A DNA stretch of 45,198 nt from JBHEKP01 sp041859375 (lineage in GTDB: Bacteria; Hydrogenedentota; Hydrogenedentia; Hydrogenedentales; CAITNO01), in the NCBI GenBank assembly GCA_041859375.1, contig JBHEKP010000106.1:1-45198 (forward strand), in the 5' to 3' direction. The notes beneath the pieces were generated by a model. It had not been told where the DNA came from, searched no databases, and worked only from the letters and a program-made list of their open reading frames with translations. Shown here piece by piece: positions 1 to 9,213 of the stretch; position 1 is the stretch's first letter, and the number at the start of each line of letters is the position of its first letter. Made by a program: the position numbers and the translations under genes.

Positions 1-1260
1 GTGACCGAGAACTGCGCCGTCTGCGTCACGTACACCGAGGCGTTCACCGGTTCCGCCGTGATGTTGATCGGGATGTTTGTGACGCCAAGGGTCGCCGCGT
101 TGCTCGGCGTGCCCGCCGTGGCCACCGGGTTCAGGCTGTTCTTCACCACGCAGCGGTAGTCGCCCGCGTTGCCCAGCGCCAGGTTCGTCAGCGGATACGG
201 GTTGGCCGTCGCGCCGCCGATGTCCGTCCAGGTGCCGCTGATGTTCTTCTGCCACTGGTAGGTGAAGGCGCTGCCCAGCGGGCTTGAGGCGGTGACGCTG
301 AACGAGTGGGACTCGCTCACGTACTTCGACGCGCCCGCGGGCTGCGCCGTGAAGTTCACCGGGATCACGGTCACCGTCAGCACGCCCTCGCCGGAGGTGT
401 TTGCCGCGCCCGCGTCGGCGTTGTTGCCAAGCACGCAGCGGAACCGCGCGCCGTTGTCGGTGATGGCCGTCGCCGCCGTTGTGTAGGTCGCCGTCGTCGC
501 GCCGCTGCCGCCCGTCACATTCGCCCAGGCAGTTCCGTTCCAGCGCTGCCATTGGTGCGTCACCGTGCCCACAGGGCTCGAGGCCGCGACGGTAAACTGC
601 GCCGTCTGCGTCACGTACACCGAGGCGTTCGAGGGCTGCGTGTCCACCGTGATCGGGATGTTGGAGACGGTGAGCGTCGCCGCGTTGCTCGGCGTGCCCG
701 CCGTGGCCACCGGGTTCAGGCTGTTCTTCACCACGCAGCGGTAGTCGCCCGCGTTCCCAAGCGCCAGGTTCGACAGCGCGTAGGACGCGGACGTGGCGGG
801 GCCGATGTCCGTCCAGGTGCCGCTGATGTTCTTCTGCCACTGGTAGGTGAAGGTGCTGCCCAGCGGCGAGCCCGCCACCACCGTGAAGGTGTGGGACTCG
901 CTCACGTACTTCGACGCGCCCGAGGGCTGCGTCGTGAAGTTCACCGGGATTGCCGCCACCGCCAGCGTGGCCGTGCCGCTCGTGGCGGACGCGCCCGCGT
1001 CAAGGGTGTTGCCAAACAGGCACCGGAACTGCGCGCCGTTGTCCGCAAGCCCCAGCACCGCCGTCGTGTAGGTCGCCGTCGTCGCGCCGCCGCCGCCCGT
1101 CACGTTCGCCCAGGCCGTGCCGTTCCAGCGCTGCCACTGGTAGGTAATCCCGCCCGGCGTGGTGGTGGCCGCGGCGGTGAACTGCGCCGTCTCGGTCACA
1201 TACTTCGACGCGTTCGACGGGCTGCCCGTCACCGTGATCGGAATGTTCGTCACGGTGAGC
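1..1260. repeat. Copy 1 of a segmental duplication (second copy 3109-4368)
   Basis: Bases 1 to about 1260 match 3109 to about 4368 at a constant offset of 3108 bp, which is 1036 codons, with no indel at the points I checked (1, 541, 1213 against 3109, 3649, 4321). The block spans a little over four Ig domains. Identity looks about 90% by eye. Confidence 0.75.
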
Positions 1261-4200
1261 GCGGCGGCCGCCGAGGGCGTTGCCGGGGTGGCTACCGGGT
1301 TGGCGGTGCTCTTCACCAGGCAGCGGTAGCTGCCGGTGTCCGTCGTGGCCAGGGTCGCGATGCTGTACGTGCTGCCGGTCGCGGTGGGGATGTCCACGCC
1401 GTCCTTCTGCCACTGGTAGGTCAGTCCGCCCGCCGGCGTGTTTGCCGTCACGCTGAATGTGTGGGACTGGCTCACCAGCTTGCTGCCGCCCACCGGATCA
1501 ACCGTGATGTTCACGGGGGCCAGGCTGACCGTCAGCGTGACCGCGTTGGACGTGGCGTACGGGGCGGGCGGACGGGTCGTGTCGCCCACCAGGCACTGGT
1601 AACTGCCGGTGTCCGTCGTGGCCAGCGAGCCGATGGTGTAAATGTTGCTGGTCGCGCCGGGGATGTCCACGCCGTCCTTCTGCCACTTGTAGGTCAGCGT
1701 GCCCGTGCCGCCGGTGCAGGTGACGCTGAAGCTGTGGGACTGCGTCACATACTTGGAGCCGCCGGCGGGCTGCGCCGTGAAGTTGATCGGGTTGGCGGTG
1801 ATGTTGAGCACCGCGGCCGCGGACGGCAGCAGCGCCCCGGAGGAGTCGCGCACCTCGCAGACGTAACTGCCCGCGTCGCCCAGCACCAGCGAGGAAAGGG
1901 TGAAGGAGGCGCCGGTCTGCGCGATGTTGGCACCGTCCTTTTTCCACTGGTAAGTGTAGCCGCCGGTGCCGCTGCCCGCGCGCACCGTCACGCTGAAGGT
2001 GTGGGACTGGCCGGGCAGCTTGTCGCCGCCCACCGGCTGGGTCTGGATTTCAAGCACCGTCAGGGTGCGCGCCGCCGTGGTCACCGTGGCGCCGCGCGCG
2101 TCGGTGATCACGCAGGTGTACGAGCCCTGGTCCGCGTAGGCCAGGCCGCTGAGGGCCAGGGTGTTGCTGTTGGTGCCGACATTGGTCGCGCCGCGCTTCC
2201 ACTGGTAGTTCAGCGGGGTGTAGCCGCCCGTCACGGTCACCGTGAAGGTGTGCGAGGCGCCCGCAATCGTGTTCGCGCCCGCGGGCTGGCCCGTGATGTT
2301 CAGCACGGCCCGCACCTGGAGCTGCACCACGTCGCTGTAGACATAGGGCTGGGGCGGCCGCGCGCCATCGCCAATCCGGCACCGGTAGTACTTGTCGTCC
2401 GTCAGCGCGAGCGGGTTCATCGTCCGGGTCGGGCTGGTCGCGCCCGCGATGGCCGTCCAGCCGCCCACGCCGTCGGCGCTGCTTTCCCACTGGTAGCCGA
2501 GCGTGCCGACGCCGCCCGTGGCCGTCACGGAAAGGGTGTGGCTGTCGCCGACATACTTCTGCCCGCCGGCGGGCTGCGCGGTGATGTTAATCGCCGCGAG
2601 GGTCACCGTCAGCGTGGCCGCGTTACTCGGCGTGCCCGCCGTGGCCACCGGGTTCAGGCTGTTCTTCACCACGCAGCGGTAGTCACCGGAATCCGTGGTC
2701 TGGAGGTTGGTGAGCGCGTAGGGGTTGGCCGTCGCGCCGCCGATATCCGCCCAGGCCGTGCCGTTCCACTTCTGCCACTGGTAGGTGAAGGTGCTGCCCA
2801 GCGGGCTCGTCGCCGTCACGCTGAAGGAGTGGGACTCGCTCACTGACTTGTTGGCGCCCGCGGGGTGGGCCGTGATGGTCACGGGGATCACGGAAACCGT
2901 AAGGGCGGCCGTCACGGTGTTGTTCACCGCGCCCGCATCCGCGGTGTTGCCCAGCAGACAGCGGAACTGCGCGCCGTTTTCCGCAAGGGTCAGCGCCGCC
3001 GTGGTCCAGGTTGCCGTGGTCGATCCGGTGCCCGTGGAAACGTTCGCCCAGGCCGTGCCATTCCAGCGCTGCCACTGGTACGTCACCGTGCCCGTCGGGC
3101 TCGTGGCCGTGACCGAGAACTGCGCCGTCTGTGTCACGTACACCGAGGCGTCCACAGGCTGGGCGGTGATGCTGATGGGGATGTTTGTGACCGTGAGCGT
3201 CGCCGCGTTGCTCGGCGTGCCCGCCGTGGCCACCGGATTCAGGCTGTTCTTCACCACGCAGCGGTAGTCGCCGGAATTCGCGGTGGTCAGGTTTGACAGC
3301 GGGTAGGACGCGGCGGTCGCCCCGCCGATGTCCGTCCAGGTGCCGCTGATGTTCTTCTGCCACTGGTAGGTGAAGGCGCTGCCCAGCGGCGAGCTCGCCA
3401 CCACCGTGAAGGTGTGGGACTCGCTCACGTACTTCGACGCGCCCGAGGGCTGCGTTGTGAAGTTCACCGGGATTACGGTCACCGTCAGCACGCCCTCGCC
3501 GGAGGTGTTGGACGCGCCCGCGTCCGCGGTGTTGCCCAGCACGCAGCGGAACCGCGCGCCGGTGTCGGCAAGCCCAAGCACCGCCGTCGTGTAGGTCGCC
3601 GTCGTCGCGCCGCTGCCGCCCGTCACGTTCGCCCAGGCCGTGCCGTTCCAGCGCTGCCACTGGTGCGTCACCGTGCCCGTCGGGCTCGTGGCCGTGACCG
3701 AGAACTGCGCCGTCTGCGTAACGTACACCGAGGTGTTCGAGGGCTGGACGGTGATGTTGATGGGGATGTTCGTGACCGTCAGTGTCGCCGTGTTGCTCGG
3801 CGTGCCCGCCGTGGCCACCGGGTTCAGGCTGTTCTTCACCACGCAGCGGTAGTCGCCGGAATTCGCGGTGGTCAGGTTCGTCAGCGGGTAGGACGCGCTC
3901 GTCGCGCCGCCGATGTCCGTCCAGGTGCCGCTGATGTTCTTCTGCCACTGGTAGGTGAAGGTGCTGCCCAGCGGCGAGCTCGCCACCACCGTGAAGGTGT
4001 GGGACTCGCTCACATACTTCGACGCGCCCGCGGGCTGCGTCGTGAAGTTCACCGGAATTGCCGTCACTGTCAGCGTGGCCGTGCCGCTCGGGGCGCTGGC
4101 CGTGGGATCAAGCGTGTCGCCGAAGAGGCAGCGGAACTGCGCGCCGTTGTCCGCAAGCCCCAGCACAGCCGTCGTGTAGGTCGCCGTCGTCGCGCCGCTG

Positions 4201-7200
4201 CCGCCCGTCACGTTCGCCCAGGCCGTGCCGTTCCAGCGCTGCCACTGGTAGGTCACCGCGCCCGCGGGCACCGTGGCCGACGCCGTGAACTGCGCCGTCT
4301 CTGTCACATACTTCGACACGTTCGACGGGCTGCCCGTCACCGTGATCGGAATGCTGGTGACCGTCAGCGTCGCCTGGCCGGTGATGGAGGGGGTCGGGTT
4401 CGCCGAGCAGGTGATCACGCAGCGGTAGTCGCCCGCGTCGGCAAGGGTCACCGAGGCGAAGTTGAGCGTCGCCGCCGTCGCGCTGCCGAGATTGGTCCAG
4501 GTGCCGCTGATGTTCTTCTGCCACTGGTAGGAAATCGTGCCCGCCGGGGCCGTGGCGCCCGTCGTGAAGGCAAAGGACTGCGTCACATAGCGGGTGCCGC
4601 CCGCGGGCTGCGGGTTGATCGTTATGGGGGCGGCGTTCACCGTCAGCGTCGCCGTGGCGGAGGCCACCTTTGCGGCGGGCGGGCGCACGTTCGGCGTCTC
4701 GCCCACGAAGCACTGGTAAACGCCCGCGCTGGCCGCCGTGGCGTTGTTCACCGTGTAGGAGGCGCTGTTTGCGCCGGGAATGTCCACGCCATCCTTCTGC
4801 CACTGGTAGGTGAGCGTGAAGCCCGCGCCGGATCCGCCCGTGGCGCCCACGGTGAAGGTGTAATTCTGGGTGAGGTAAATGGACGGGGTGGTCGGGGTCG
4901 GACCCGTCACGGTGATGCCCGCCGCGTTCACCGTCAGGGTGGCCGCGGAGGAATTCAGCAGCGCCCCGGAGGAGTCGCGCACCTCGCACACATAACCGGG
5001 CGCGGAGGCCGCGTCAAGCATGGTGCAGGCGGCGATGTTGTGGGTGGCGCCGGTGGCGCCCCCGATGTTCACGCCGTCCTTCTTCCACTGGTAGGTGTAA
5101 CCGCCTGTGCCGCTGCCCGCAAGCACCGTCACCGAGAAATTGGCCGCCGTGCCGGTGGTGCGCGTCAGCGAGACCGGCTGGGTCTGGATCGCCAGCACGG
5201 TGAGCGTCGCCGCGCCGGAGGTCGCCGTGGCCAGCGCGCTGTCCGTGACCACGCAGCGGTACTGGGCCTGATCGCCCGCGACAAGCGGACTGAGGGGAAG
5301 CGTTGCGGCGGTCGCGCCGGAGATGTTCACCCAGGCGCCCGTGTTTTTCTGCCACTGGTAGGTGTAGCCGCCGGCGCCGCCGCTGGCGGTGACGCTGAAG
5401 GAGGCGCTGCCGCCCACCGCCGCATTAATTGTGGCGGGTGAGGGATTGGTGACGGCCAGGGGCACTGTGGTCTGCACCACGGCGGTGTTGGAGTAGATGG
5501 TGGTGCCGCCGCCGTCCGTGTTGGTGGCGACCAGCCGGTAGTCCCCCGCATCGCCCACCACATAGCCGGCCTTGGTGTAGGTCTTGCCGGTTGCACCCGC
5601 GATGTCCGTCCAGGTGCCGCTGATGTTCTTCTGCCACTTGTAGGTGGGGACGCTGTCGCCGCCCACCGCGCCAGAGGTCAGGGTCAGGGTGCCGCCCACC
5701 GCCACGCCTGTGAGCGCGGGGGGTTGCGGAAGTATCTGGAAGGCACGCGGACCCACCTCAATCATCGTCAGCCGCGAGGAGCGGCCGCCCCGGCCGTCCT
5801 TCTCAATGGTGCCCGCCGGAATCGTCTCCGGCCGGTCGGGCACGTTGTACACCGTCTGGGAGGTGTAGGAACCGTTGCCCGTGTCGGAAACCCGCCGCAC
5901 CGGCGCGATGTTGTTGTGCGCGGTCAGCAGGTAATCAAAAACCAAATTGTCCGTGCCCGTTCCTTGGTAACCGTTGCCGTCCGCCACAAGGTCAGGCGTG
6001 CGGCTGCCCGGCGGATCCCCGGTCCAGTGGGGATCCAGCTCGTAGTAGTTGTACAGGCGCACATCCGCGTAGGCGATGGCCCCGCGGAAGGCGTCCGTGG
6101 GCACAAAAGACAGTTCGTGCGCGCCGGCGCCGCACTGGATTATCTGCGTGTACACCGTGCAGTAGTTGCCCGACATGACCGTGCTGCGCGTGGTGAGCGC
6201 CGTGCCGCCCAGGTAGGGGGTAATCGCGCCCGCCGTCAGGTAAAGCGAGTAGGAGACGATGTACCACTGGCCGGTGATGAGCGGCCGTTTCATGTTCGCC
6301 TCTGTCTGCACCAGCGCGCCCGTGCCCGCCGCGGTCTTTTCAAAGCGTTCCTGGGGGAACTGGTCACCCACGAGTCCGCCGGGGCCGCGCTTGTTCACAT
6401 ACGCCCACGGCGCGTTGGCCGTCCAGTAACTGCCCGGGTTTTTCATTTCCCAGTTGTTCAGCACCGTGCCGCCGCCGGTGCTGGGGAAGTCCTTGGCGTC
6501 CTCCCATGACTTCACATAGGGGGCCACGCCGCCCACGGTGGTCACGGTGCCCGTGTCCAGCGTGTCACCAGCCAGCTTGGCCACCTTAACCTTGACATTG
6601 TCCACCATCCCCGCAAAGTTTGTGGTGGGAATAATGCGGAAGGAGGGGTTTGCCCCGGCTGCGGTCAGGTAGACCACCTCATTGTGCCAGTCAAGGTTGG
6701 TGGAGGTGTACGCGCCCGACACCGCCGTGCCCAGGGCGACGCTGATACTGTTGGCGCTCTGCGTGGGGTCGTCATCGTTGGTCCACTTGTATGAAAATTC
6801 CACACGGTAGGTCACACCGTCGGTGATTTTGAAGCCTGTGGGCTGGTTGGCGTTGGTCTGCACCGCCTCGTTCACGTTGCCCGCCGTCTTCTGCAGCACA
6901 TAAAACAGCGTTTGGGGGGCTGCCGCGCCCTGGGCGCTCTGCGACCAGCCCGTGCCCAGTGTCCAGGTGGCCACGCTGATCATGTCGCCGTTGTTGACAT
7001 GATTGTCCTGGGGAGTGCCCAGGGGCGGAACCGTGATGCGCAGCGGCGGCTGGACGATGCCCTCGTTGGTCATGAAGGTTTCGCGCCAGGTGTTGGGAAG
7101 CCGGGGGGTCTGGCTCACATACCCCGCCGCGGTGTAACTCGCGCCGGTTGTGGTGGCGGAACCGCCAAAATTGCCGGCGGAACCAAAAAGGTTGACCTTG

Positions 7201-7901
7201 CCGGTGCTGGGGGAGGCGCCCCAACGGCGGTAACGTGTCGCGTCCAGATAGAGGCCCGCAACGGACCTTTCCGCCCGGAGCACCGTCCACATGTCGGTGA
7301 TGTAGAGGTTTTCATTGTTCATCGTGGAGGCCAGCGCGTCCACAATCTGGCCGAGATAGTTGTTGATGTGGGTGAAGGTGGCCGGGTTGTCGGAAATCGT
7401 GGCAAGACCCGCCATGTAGTCCACCAGCAGATCGCCCACCATGGCGCCGCCGTAGGGGGCCAGCGCGCCCTTGAGAATCTCCGGAAGCCGGTCATGGCCG
7501 TACATGGCCCGCACCAGGTCGTCCGCCGGGGTGGCGAACAGGAAGTTCGTCCACACCCCCGCAATGCGCATGTCATCGGCCACCTGGCCGCGGTTGTACT
7601 CAAAGTCCGCCTGAATCGCCGCCACCTGCGCCGCGGACATGCAGGTTGTCGGCACGCGCGTGCCCCCCCGCAGCACCGCCGCCAGCAACGCCAGCGCGTC
7701 ATCCTCCTGGATGCCGTTGCCGTCGTTGTCCATGTTCACCAGATTGATGTTGATGCCGGGGGCGAAGCCCTTCAGCAGCGTGTCCAGCGTGGACGCAATC
7801 CAGTCGAAATCGATGTCGCGCACCTGCGCCTGGACGGTACTGGGGAGGAGAAGCCCCGTGAAAAGAAGAAAACAGACACCCCACCGCATAAATTTAGACA
7901 T
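1..7901 (-). CDS. Giant secreted Ig-like repeat protein (partial, 3' end outside window)
   Basis: The reading frame stays open from an ATG at 7901 to the left edge, about 2,633 codons, and the stop lies outside the window. A GAGG sits 7-8 bases before the ATG. Residues 1-26 form a Sec signal peptide (MSKF..., hydrophobic core, VQAQ end). Residues 57-68 (NMDNDGNGIQED) look like a calcium-binding or dockerin-type loop. Residues 27-730 hold no Ig repeat but include a region around residues 440-600 that looks like a carbohydrate-binding or concanavalin-like beta sandwich (inference). From about residue 730 to the edge there are some 20 Ig-like domains of about 95 residues, each with a YQWQK-type C strand and a DxGxYxC F strand. 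The partner B-strand cysteine is replaced by F or V, so the usual disulfide is absent. Likely a surface or extracellular adhesin or matrix protein; ligand unknown. Confidence 0.85.
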   Translation of the reverse strand, partial: MSKFMRWGVCFLLFTGLLLPSTVQAQVRDIDFDWIASTLDTLLKGFAPGININLVNMDNDGNGIQEDDALALLAAVLRGGTRVPTTCMSAAQVAAIQADFEYNRGQVADDMRIAGVWTNFLFATPADDLVRAMYGHDRLPEILKGALAPYGGAMVGDLLVDYMAGLATISDNPATFTHINNYLGQIVDALASTMNNENLYITDMWTVLRAERSVAGLYLDATRYRRWGASPSTGKVNLFGSAGNFGGSATTTGASYTAAGYVSQTPRLPNTWRETFMTNEGIVQPPLRITVPPLGTPQDNHVNNGDMISVATWTLGTGWSQSAQGAAAPQTLFYVLQKTAGNVNEAVQTNANQPTGFKITDGVTYRVEFSYKWTNDDDPTQSANSISVALGTAVSGAYTSTNLDWHNEVVYLTAAGANPSFRIIPTTNFAGMVDNVKVKVAKLAGDTLDTGTVTTVGGVAPYVKSWEDAKDFPSTGGGTVLNNWEMKNPGSYWTANAPWAYVNKRGPGGLVGDQFPQERFEKTAAGTGALVQTEANMKRPLITGQWYIVSYSLYLTAGAITPYLGGTALTTRSTVMSGNYCTVYTQIIQCGAGAHELSFVPTDAFRGAIAYADVRLYNYYELDPHWTGDPPGSRTPDLVADGNGYQGTGTDNLVFDYLLTAHNNIAPVRRVSDTGNGSYTSQTVYNVPDRPETIPAGTIEKDGRGGRSSRLTMIEVGPRAFQILPQPPALTGVAVGGTLTLTSGAVGGDSVPTYKWQKNISGTWTDIAGATGKTYTKAGYVVGDAGDYRLVATNTDGGGTTIYSNTAVVQTTVPLAVTNPSPATINAAVGGSASFSVTASGGAGGYTYQWQKNTGAWVNISGATAATLPLSPLVAGDQAQYRCVVTDSALATATSGAATLTVLAIQTQPVSLTRTTGTAANFSVTVLAGSGTGGYTYQWKKDGVNIGGATGATHNIAACTMLDAASAPGYVCEVRDSSGALLNSSAATLTVNAAGITVTGPTPTTPSIYLTQNYTFTVGATGGSGAGFTLTYQWQKDGVDIPGANSASYTVNNATAASAGVYQCFVGETPNVRPPAAKVASATATLTVNAAPITINPQPAGGTRYVTQSFAFTTGATAPAGTISYQWQKNISGTWTNLGSATAATLNFASVTLADAGDYRCVITCSANPTPSITGQATLTVTSIPITVTGSPSNVSKYVTETAQFTASATVPAGAVTYQWQRWNGTAWANVTGGSGATTATYTTAVLGLADNGAQFRCLFGDTLDPTASAPSGTATLTVTAIPVNFTTQPAGASKYVSESHTFTVVASSPLGSTFTYQWQKNISGTWTDIGGATSASYPLTNLTTANSGDYRCVVKNSLNPVATAGTPSNTATLTVTNIPINITVQPSNTSVYVTQTAQFSVTATSPTGTVTHQWQRWNGTAWANVTGGSGATTATYTTAVLGLADTGARFRCVLGNTADAGASNTSGEGVLTVTVIPVNFTTQPSGASKYVSESHTFTVVASSPLGSAFTYQWQKNISGTWTDIGGATAASYPLSNLTTANSGDYRCVVKNSLNPVATAGTPSNAATLTVTNIPISITAQPVDASVYVTQTAQFSVTATSPTGTVTYQWQRWNGTAWANVSTGTGSTTATWTTAALTLAENGAQFRCLLGNTADAGAVNNTVTAALTVSVIPVTITAHPAGANKSVSESHSFSVTATSPLGSTFTYQWQKWNGTAWADIGGATANPYALTNLQTTDSGDYRCVVKNSLNPVATAGTPSNAATLTVTLAAINITAQPAGGQKYVGDSHTLSVTATGGVGTLGYQWESSADGVGGWTAIAGATSPTRTMNPLALTDDKYYRCRIGDGARPPQPYVYSDVVQLQVRAVLNITGQPAGANTIAGASHTFTVTVTGGYTPLNYQWKRGATNVGTNSNTLALSGLAYADQGSYTCVITDARGATVTTAARTLTVLEIQTQPVGGDKLPGQSHTFSVTVRAGSGTGGYTYQWKKDGANIAQTGASFTLSSLVLGDAGSYVCEVRDSSGALLPSAAAVLNITANPINFTAQPAGGSKYVTQSHSFSVTCTGGTGTLTYKWQKDGVDIPGATSNIYTIGSLATTDTGSYQCLVGDTTRPPAPYATSNAVTLTVSLAPVNITVDPVGGSKLVSQSHTFSVTANTPAGGLTYQWQKDGVDIPTATGSTYSIATLATTDTGSYRCLVKSTANPVATPATPSAAAALTVTNIPITVTGSPSNASKYVTETAQFTAAATTTPGGITYQWQRWNGTAWANVTGGGGATTATYTTAVLGLADNGAQFRCLFGNTLDAGASATSGTATLAVAAIPVNFTTQPSGASKYVSESHTFTVVAGSPLGSTFTYQWQKNISGTWTDIGPATSASYALSNLALGNAGDYRCVVKNSLNPVATAGTPSNAATLTVSNIPITVDTQPSNASVYVTQTAQFTVAASSPVGTVTHQWQRWNGTAWANVTGGSGATTATYTTAATAITDNGARFRCVLGNNADAGAANTSGEGVLTVTVIPVNFTAQPAGASKYVSESHSFSVTASSPLGSAFTYQWQKNISGTWTDIGGATANPYPLTNLALGNAGDYRCVVKNSLNPVATAGTPSNAATLGVTNIPINITAEPVNASVYVTQTAQFSV
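3109..4368. repeat. Copy 2 of the segmental duplication
   Basis: Partner of 1-1260, in frame and collinear. Divergence is mostly scattered third-position changes, so this is a true older duplication with partial homogenisation, or recent with some drift. Confidence 0.75.
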
Positions 7902-8093
7902 GACACAGCCCTCGCGTTTGCCAACCCACACCTGACAAAAATATAAACTCTGGCTGTCCCTTTGACGCCGCCCCTTTGACTGTCCACACAACAGTCATCG
8001 GGACCCCTGAGCGTTTTGCACTACAGGATGGCGTCAAGGAACCCGCCGCCAACTAGTGGCCAAACCTGATCGGTTCAACCACCGAGTAAAGCC

Positions 8094-8122
8094 ACAATAA
8101 ACCAACCCACCCATTTTGTCAA
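8094..8122 (-). promoter_or_regulatory. Candidate sigma70 promoter for the giant Ig gene
   Basis: On the minus strand TTGACA (8122-8117) is followed after exactly 17 bases by TATTGT (8099-8094). The -35 is perfect and the -10 matches 4 of 6. It would give a leader of about 185 bases before the ATG at 7901. The surrounding region is AT-rich compared with the genes. Confidence 0.4.
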
Positions 8123-8291
8123 GTACTTTTTAATCAGGAAATATTCTTAAAAATGCGGTTTCCCAAGGATTTATTGCGGGGCTGCACATCATGAAAAAGA
8201 TGCCTCCCACGCTTTGCTGAGGAAGACCGCGCAGATGGGGGGCCCGCTTGAAATTTACTTATGGTTCAATATGAAATTTTGCTTTTGCCTG

Positions 8292-8322
8292 TTTTAAAAC
8301 AAGCATAAGTCGGCTCATGCTT
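8292..8322 (-). terminator. Intrinsic terminator after the DUF1080 gene
   Basis: Read leftwards the RNA forms AAGCAUGAG / CUUAUGCUU, a 9-bp stem with one G-U pair and a CCGA loop, followed by GUUUUAAAAC. It lies about 100 bases past the DUF1080 stop and probably ends the whole leftward hydrogenase transcript. Confidence 0.5.
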
Positions 8323-8418
8323 CGCGCATTATTCATTTGCCTATGGGCATGCGCGGACGGAAAACAAGGCCCAACGGCCAGTCCTGCCTTGCCCGCCCAA
8401 CAATCCAGCGGCCACCCC

Positions 8419-9153
8419 CTATTTTTCCACCAAAGACTGGATGCGCAGGTTGCGGTAGGCCACGGGACCGTGGTCGCCCTGAAGCATGAGCGGGCCAAGA
8501 GGTTTTTCATCATTGAACAGTGAGGCGCGGGTGGGGCCGCTGAGCTCCTCGTTCTCATGCACCACAACGCCGTTGTGGACCACTTTCACAAACACGGCAT
8601 TGGCGGTTTTTTGGCCCGCCGCATCGAAGCGCGGCGCGCGGAAGGTGATGTCAAACTCCTGCCATTCTCCGGGCTTTTTCGAGGCGTTCACCCGGGGGGC
8701 GCGCCCCTCGTAGCCGCGCTTGCCGTCATCCAGCCCCTTCGCAGCGTTCCACCGCTGGTAGATGCCGCCGCAGTCGCCGTGTTTCAGCTCCGTCACGCCC
8801 CAACTGTCGAGCACCTGGATCTCGTAGCGTCCCTGCAGGTACACCCCCGAATTGGAACCTTTCGGCACCATAAACTCGACATGAAGCTGCACATCGCCAT
8901 GTTCGGCTTTTGTCACCAGATGCGCCGTTTTGCCTTTTGGACCGTTCACCAGCGCGCCGGTTCCCTCCTTCCAGGCGAGCTTCTTTTCATCCTTCCCGTC
9001 CAGAAACACCTCCGCCGCCGGTGTCCAGTCGCCTGTGGGTTCCTGAAAGGCCGACAAATCCCCCATGGGCACTGTCCCGGCATCCTCCGCCGTCGCGGGG
9101 GAAATGAACACGAAGCCAAACACAACTGTCAGAAGGCAAACCCGTGCAACCAT
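8419..9153 (-). CDS. DUF1080 (3-keto-disaccharide hydrolase-like) secreted protein
   Basis: The start chosen is the ATG at 9153, preceded by GAGGAG at a good distance; a longer frame back to 9213 lacks such a site. The 244-residue protein opens with a signal peptide (MVARVCLLTVVFGFVFISPATA). The rest is a single DUF1080/PF06439 beta-jelly-roll domain, recognised by the family stretch SGVYLQGRYEIQVLDSW, the GGIYQRWNA loop and the closing VAYRNLRIQSL strand. Family members are extracytoplasmic and are linked to sugar or glycoside degradation, some shown to act on 3-keto-glycosides; the substrate here is unknown. It follows hypB by 60 bases on the same strand and may be read from the hydrogenase transcript, an odd pairing with no obvious functional link. 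Confidence 0.88.
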   Translation of the reverse strand: MVARVCLLTVVFGFVFISPATAEDAGTVPMGDLSAFQEPTGDWTPAAEVFLDGKDEKKLAWKEGTGALVNGPKGKTAHLVTKAEHGDVQLHVEFMVPKGSNSGVYLQGRYEIQVLDSWGVTELKHGDCGGIYQRWNAAKGLDDGKRGYEGRAPRVNASKKPGEWQEFDITFRAPRFDAAGQKTANAVFVKVVHNGVVVHENEELSGPTRASLFNDEKPLGPLMLQGDHGPVAYRNLRIQSLVEK

Positions 9154-9213
9154 TTCATTGTTCTCCTCTGCGGACATCCTTGCCGAAACCGTATGGGAAG
9201 CGCAACTCCGCAC

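Larger units (their letters stand above)
1..5710 (-). repeat. Array of about 20 Ig-domain-encoding repeats, ~290 bp each
   Basis: The conserved YQWQ codons recur near 250, 543, 835, 1131, 1408, 1680, 1942, 2200, 2490, 2772, 3071, 3358, 3656, 3947, 4244, 4519, 4799, 5079, 5350 and 5632, a spacing of 260-300 bp. Two sequence types alternate in part of the array, giving a two-domain unit of about 587 bp. One type has WNGTAWANV, the other KNISGTWTDIGG. Several copies share stretches of 60 or more identical bases, so assembly of this region deserves caution. Confidence 0.85.

Noticed and set aside
306..2846. Long plus-strand open frame opposite the Ig gene (also 3414-5441 and 5724-6509)
   Set aside because: Their products are Arg/Gly/Ala/His-rich and low in hydrophobic residues, typical of antisense frames in high-GC repeats. 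The minus strand encodes coherent Ig domains throughout.
1..5710. Regularly spaced repeats as a CRISPR-like or satellite array
   Set aside because: The period is about 290 bp, the unit is coding and in frame throughout, and repeats diverge by third-position changes.
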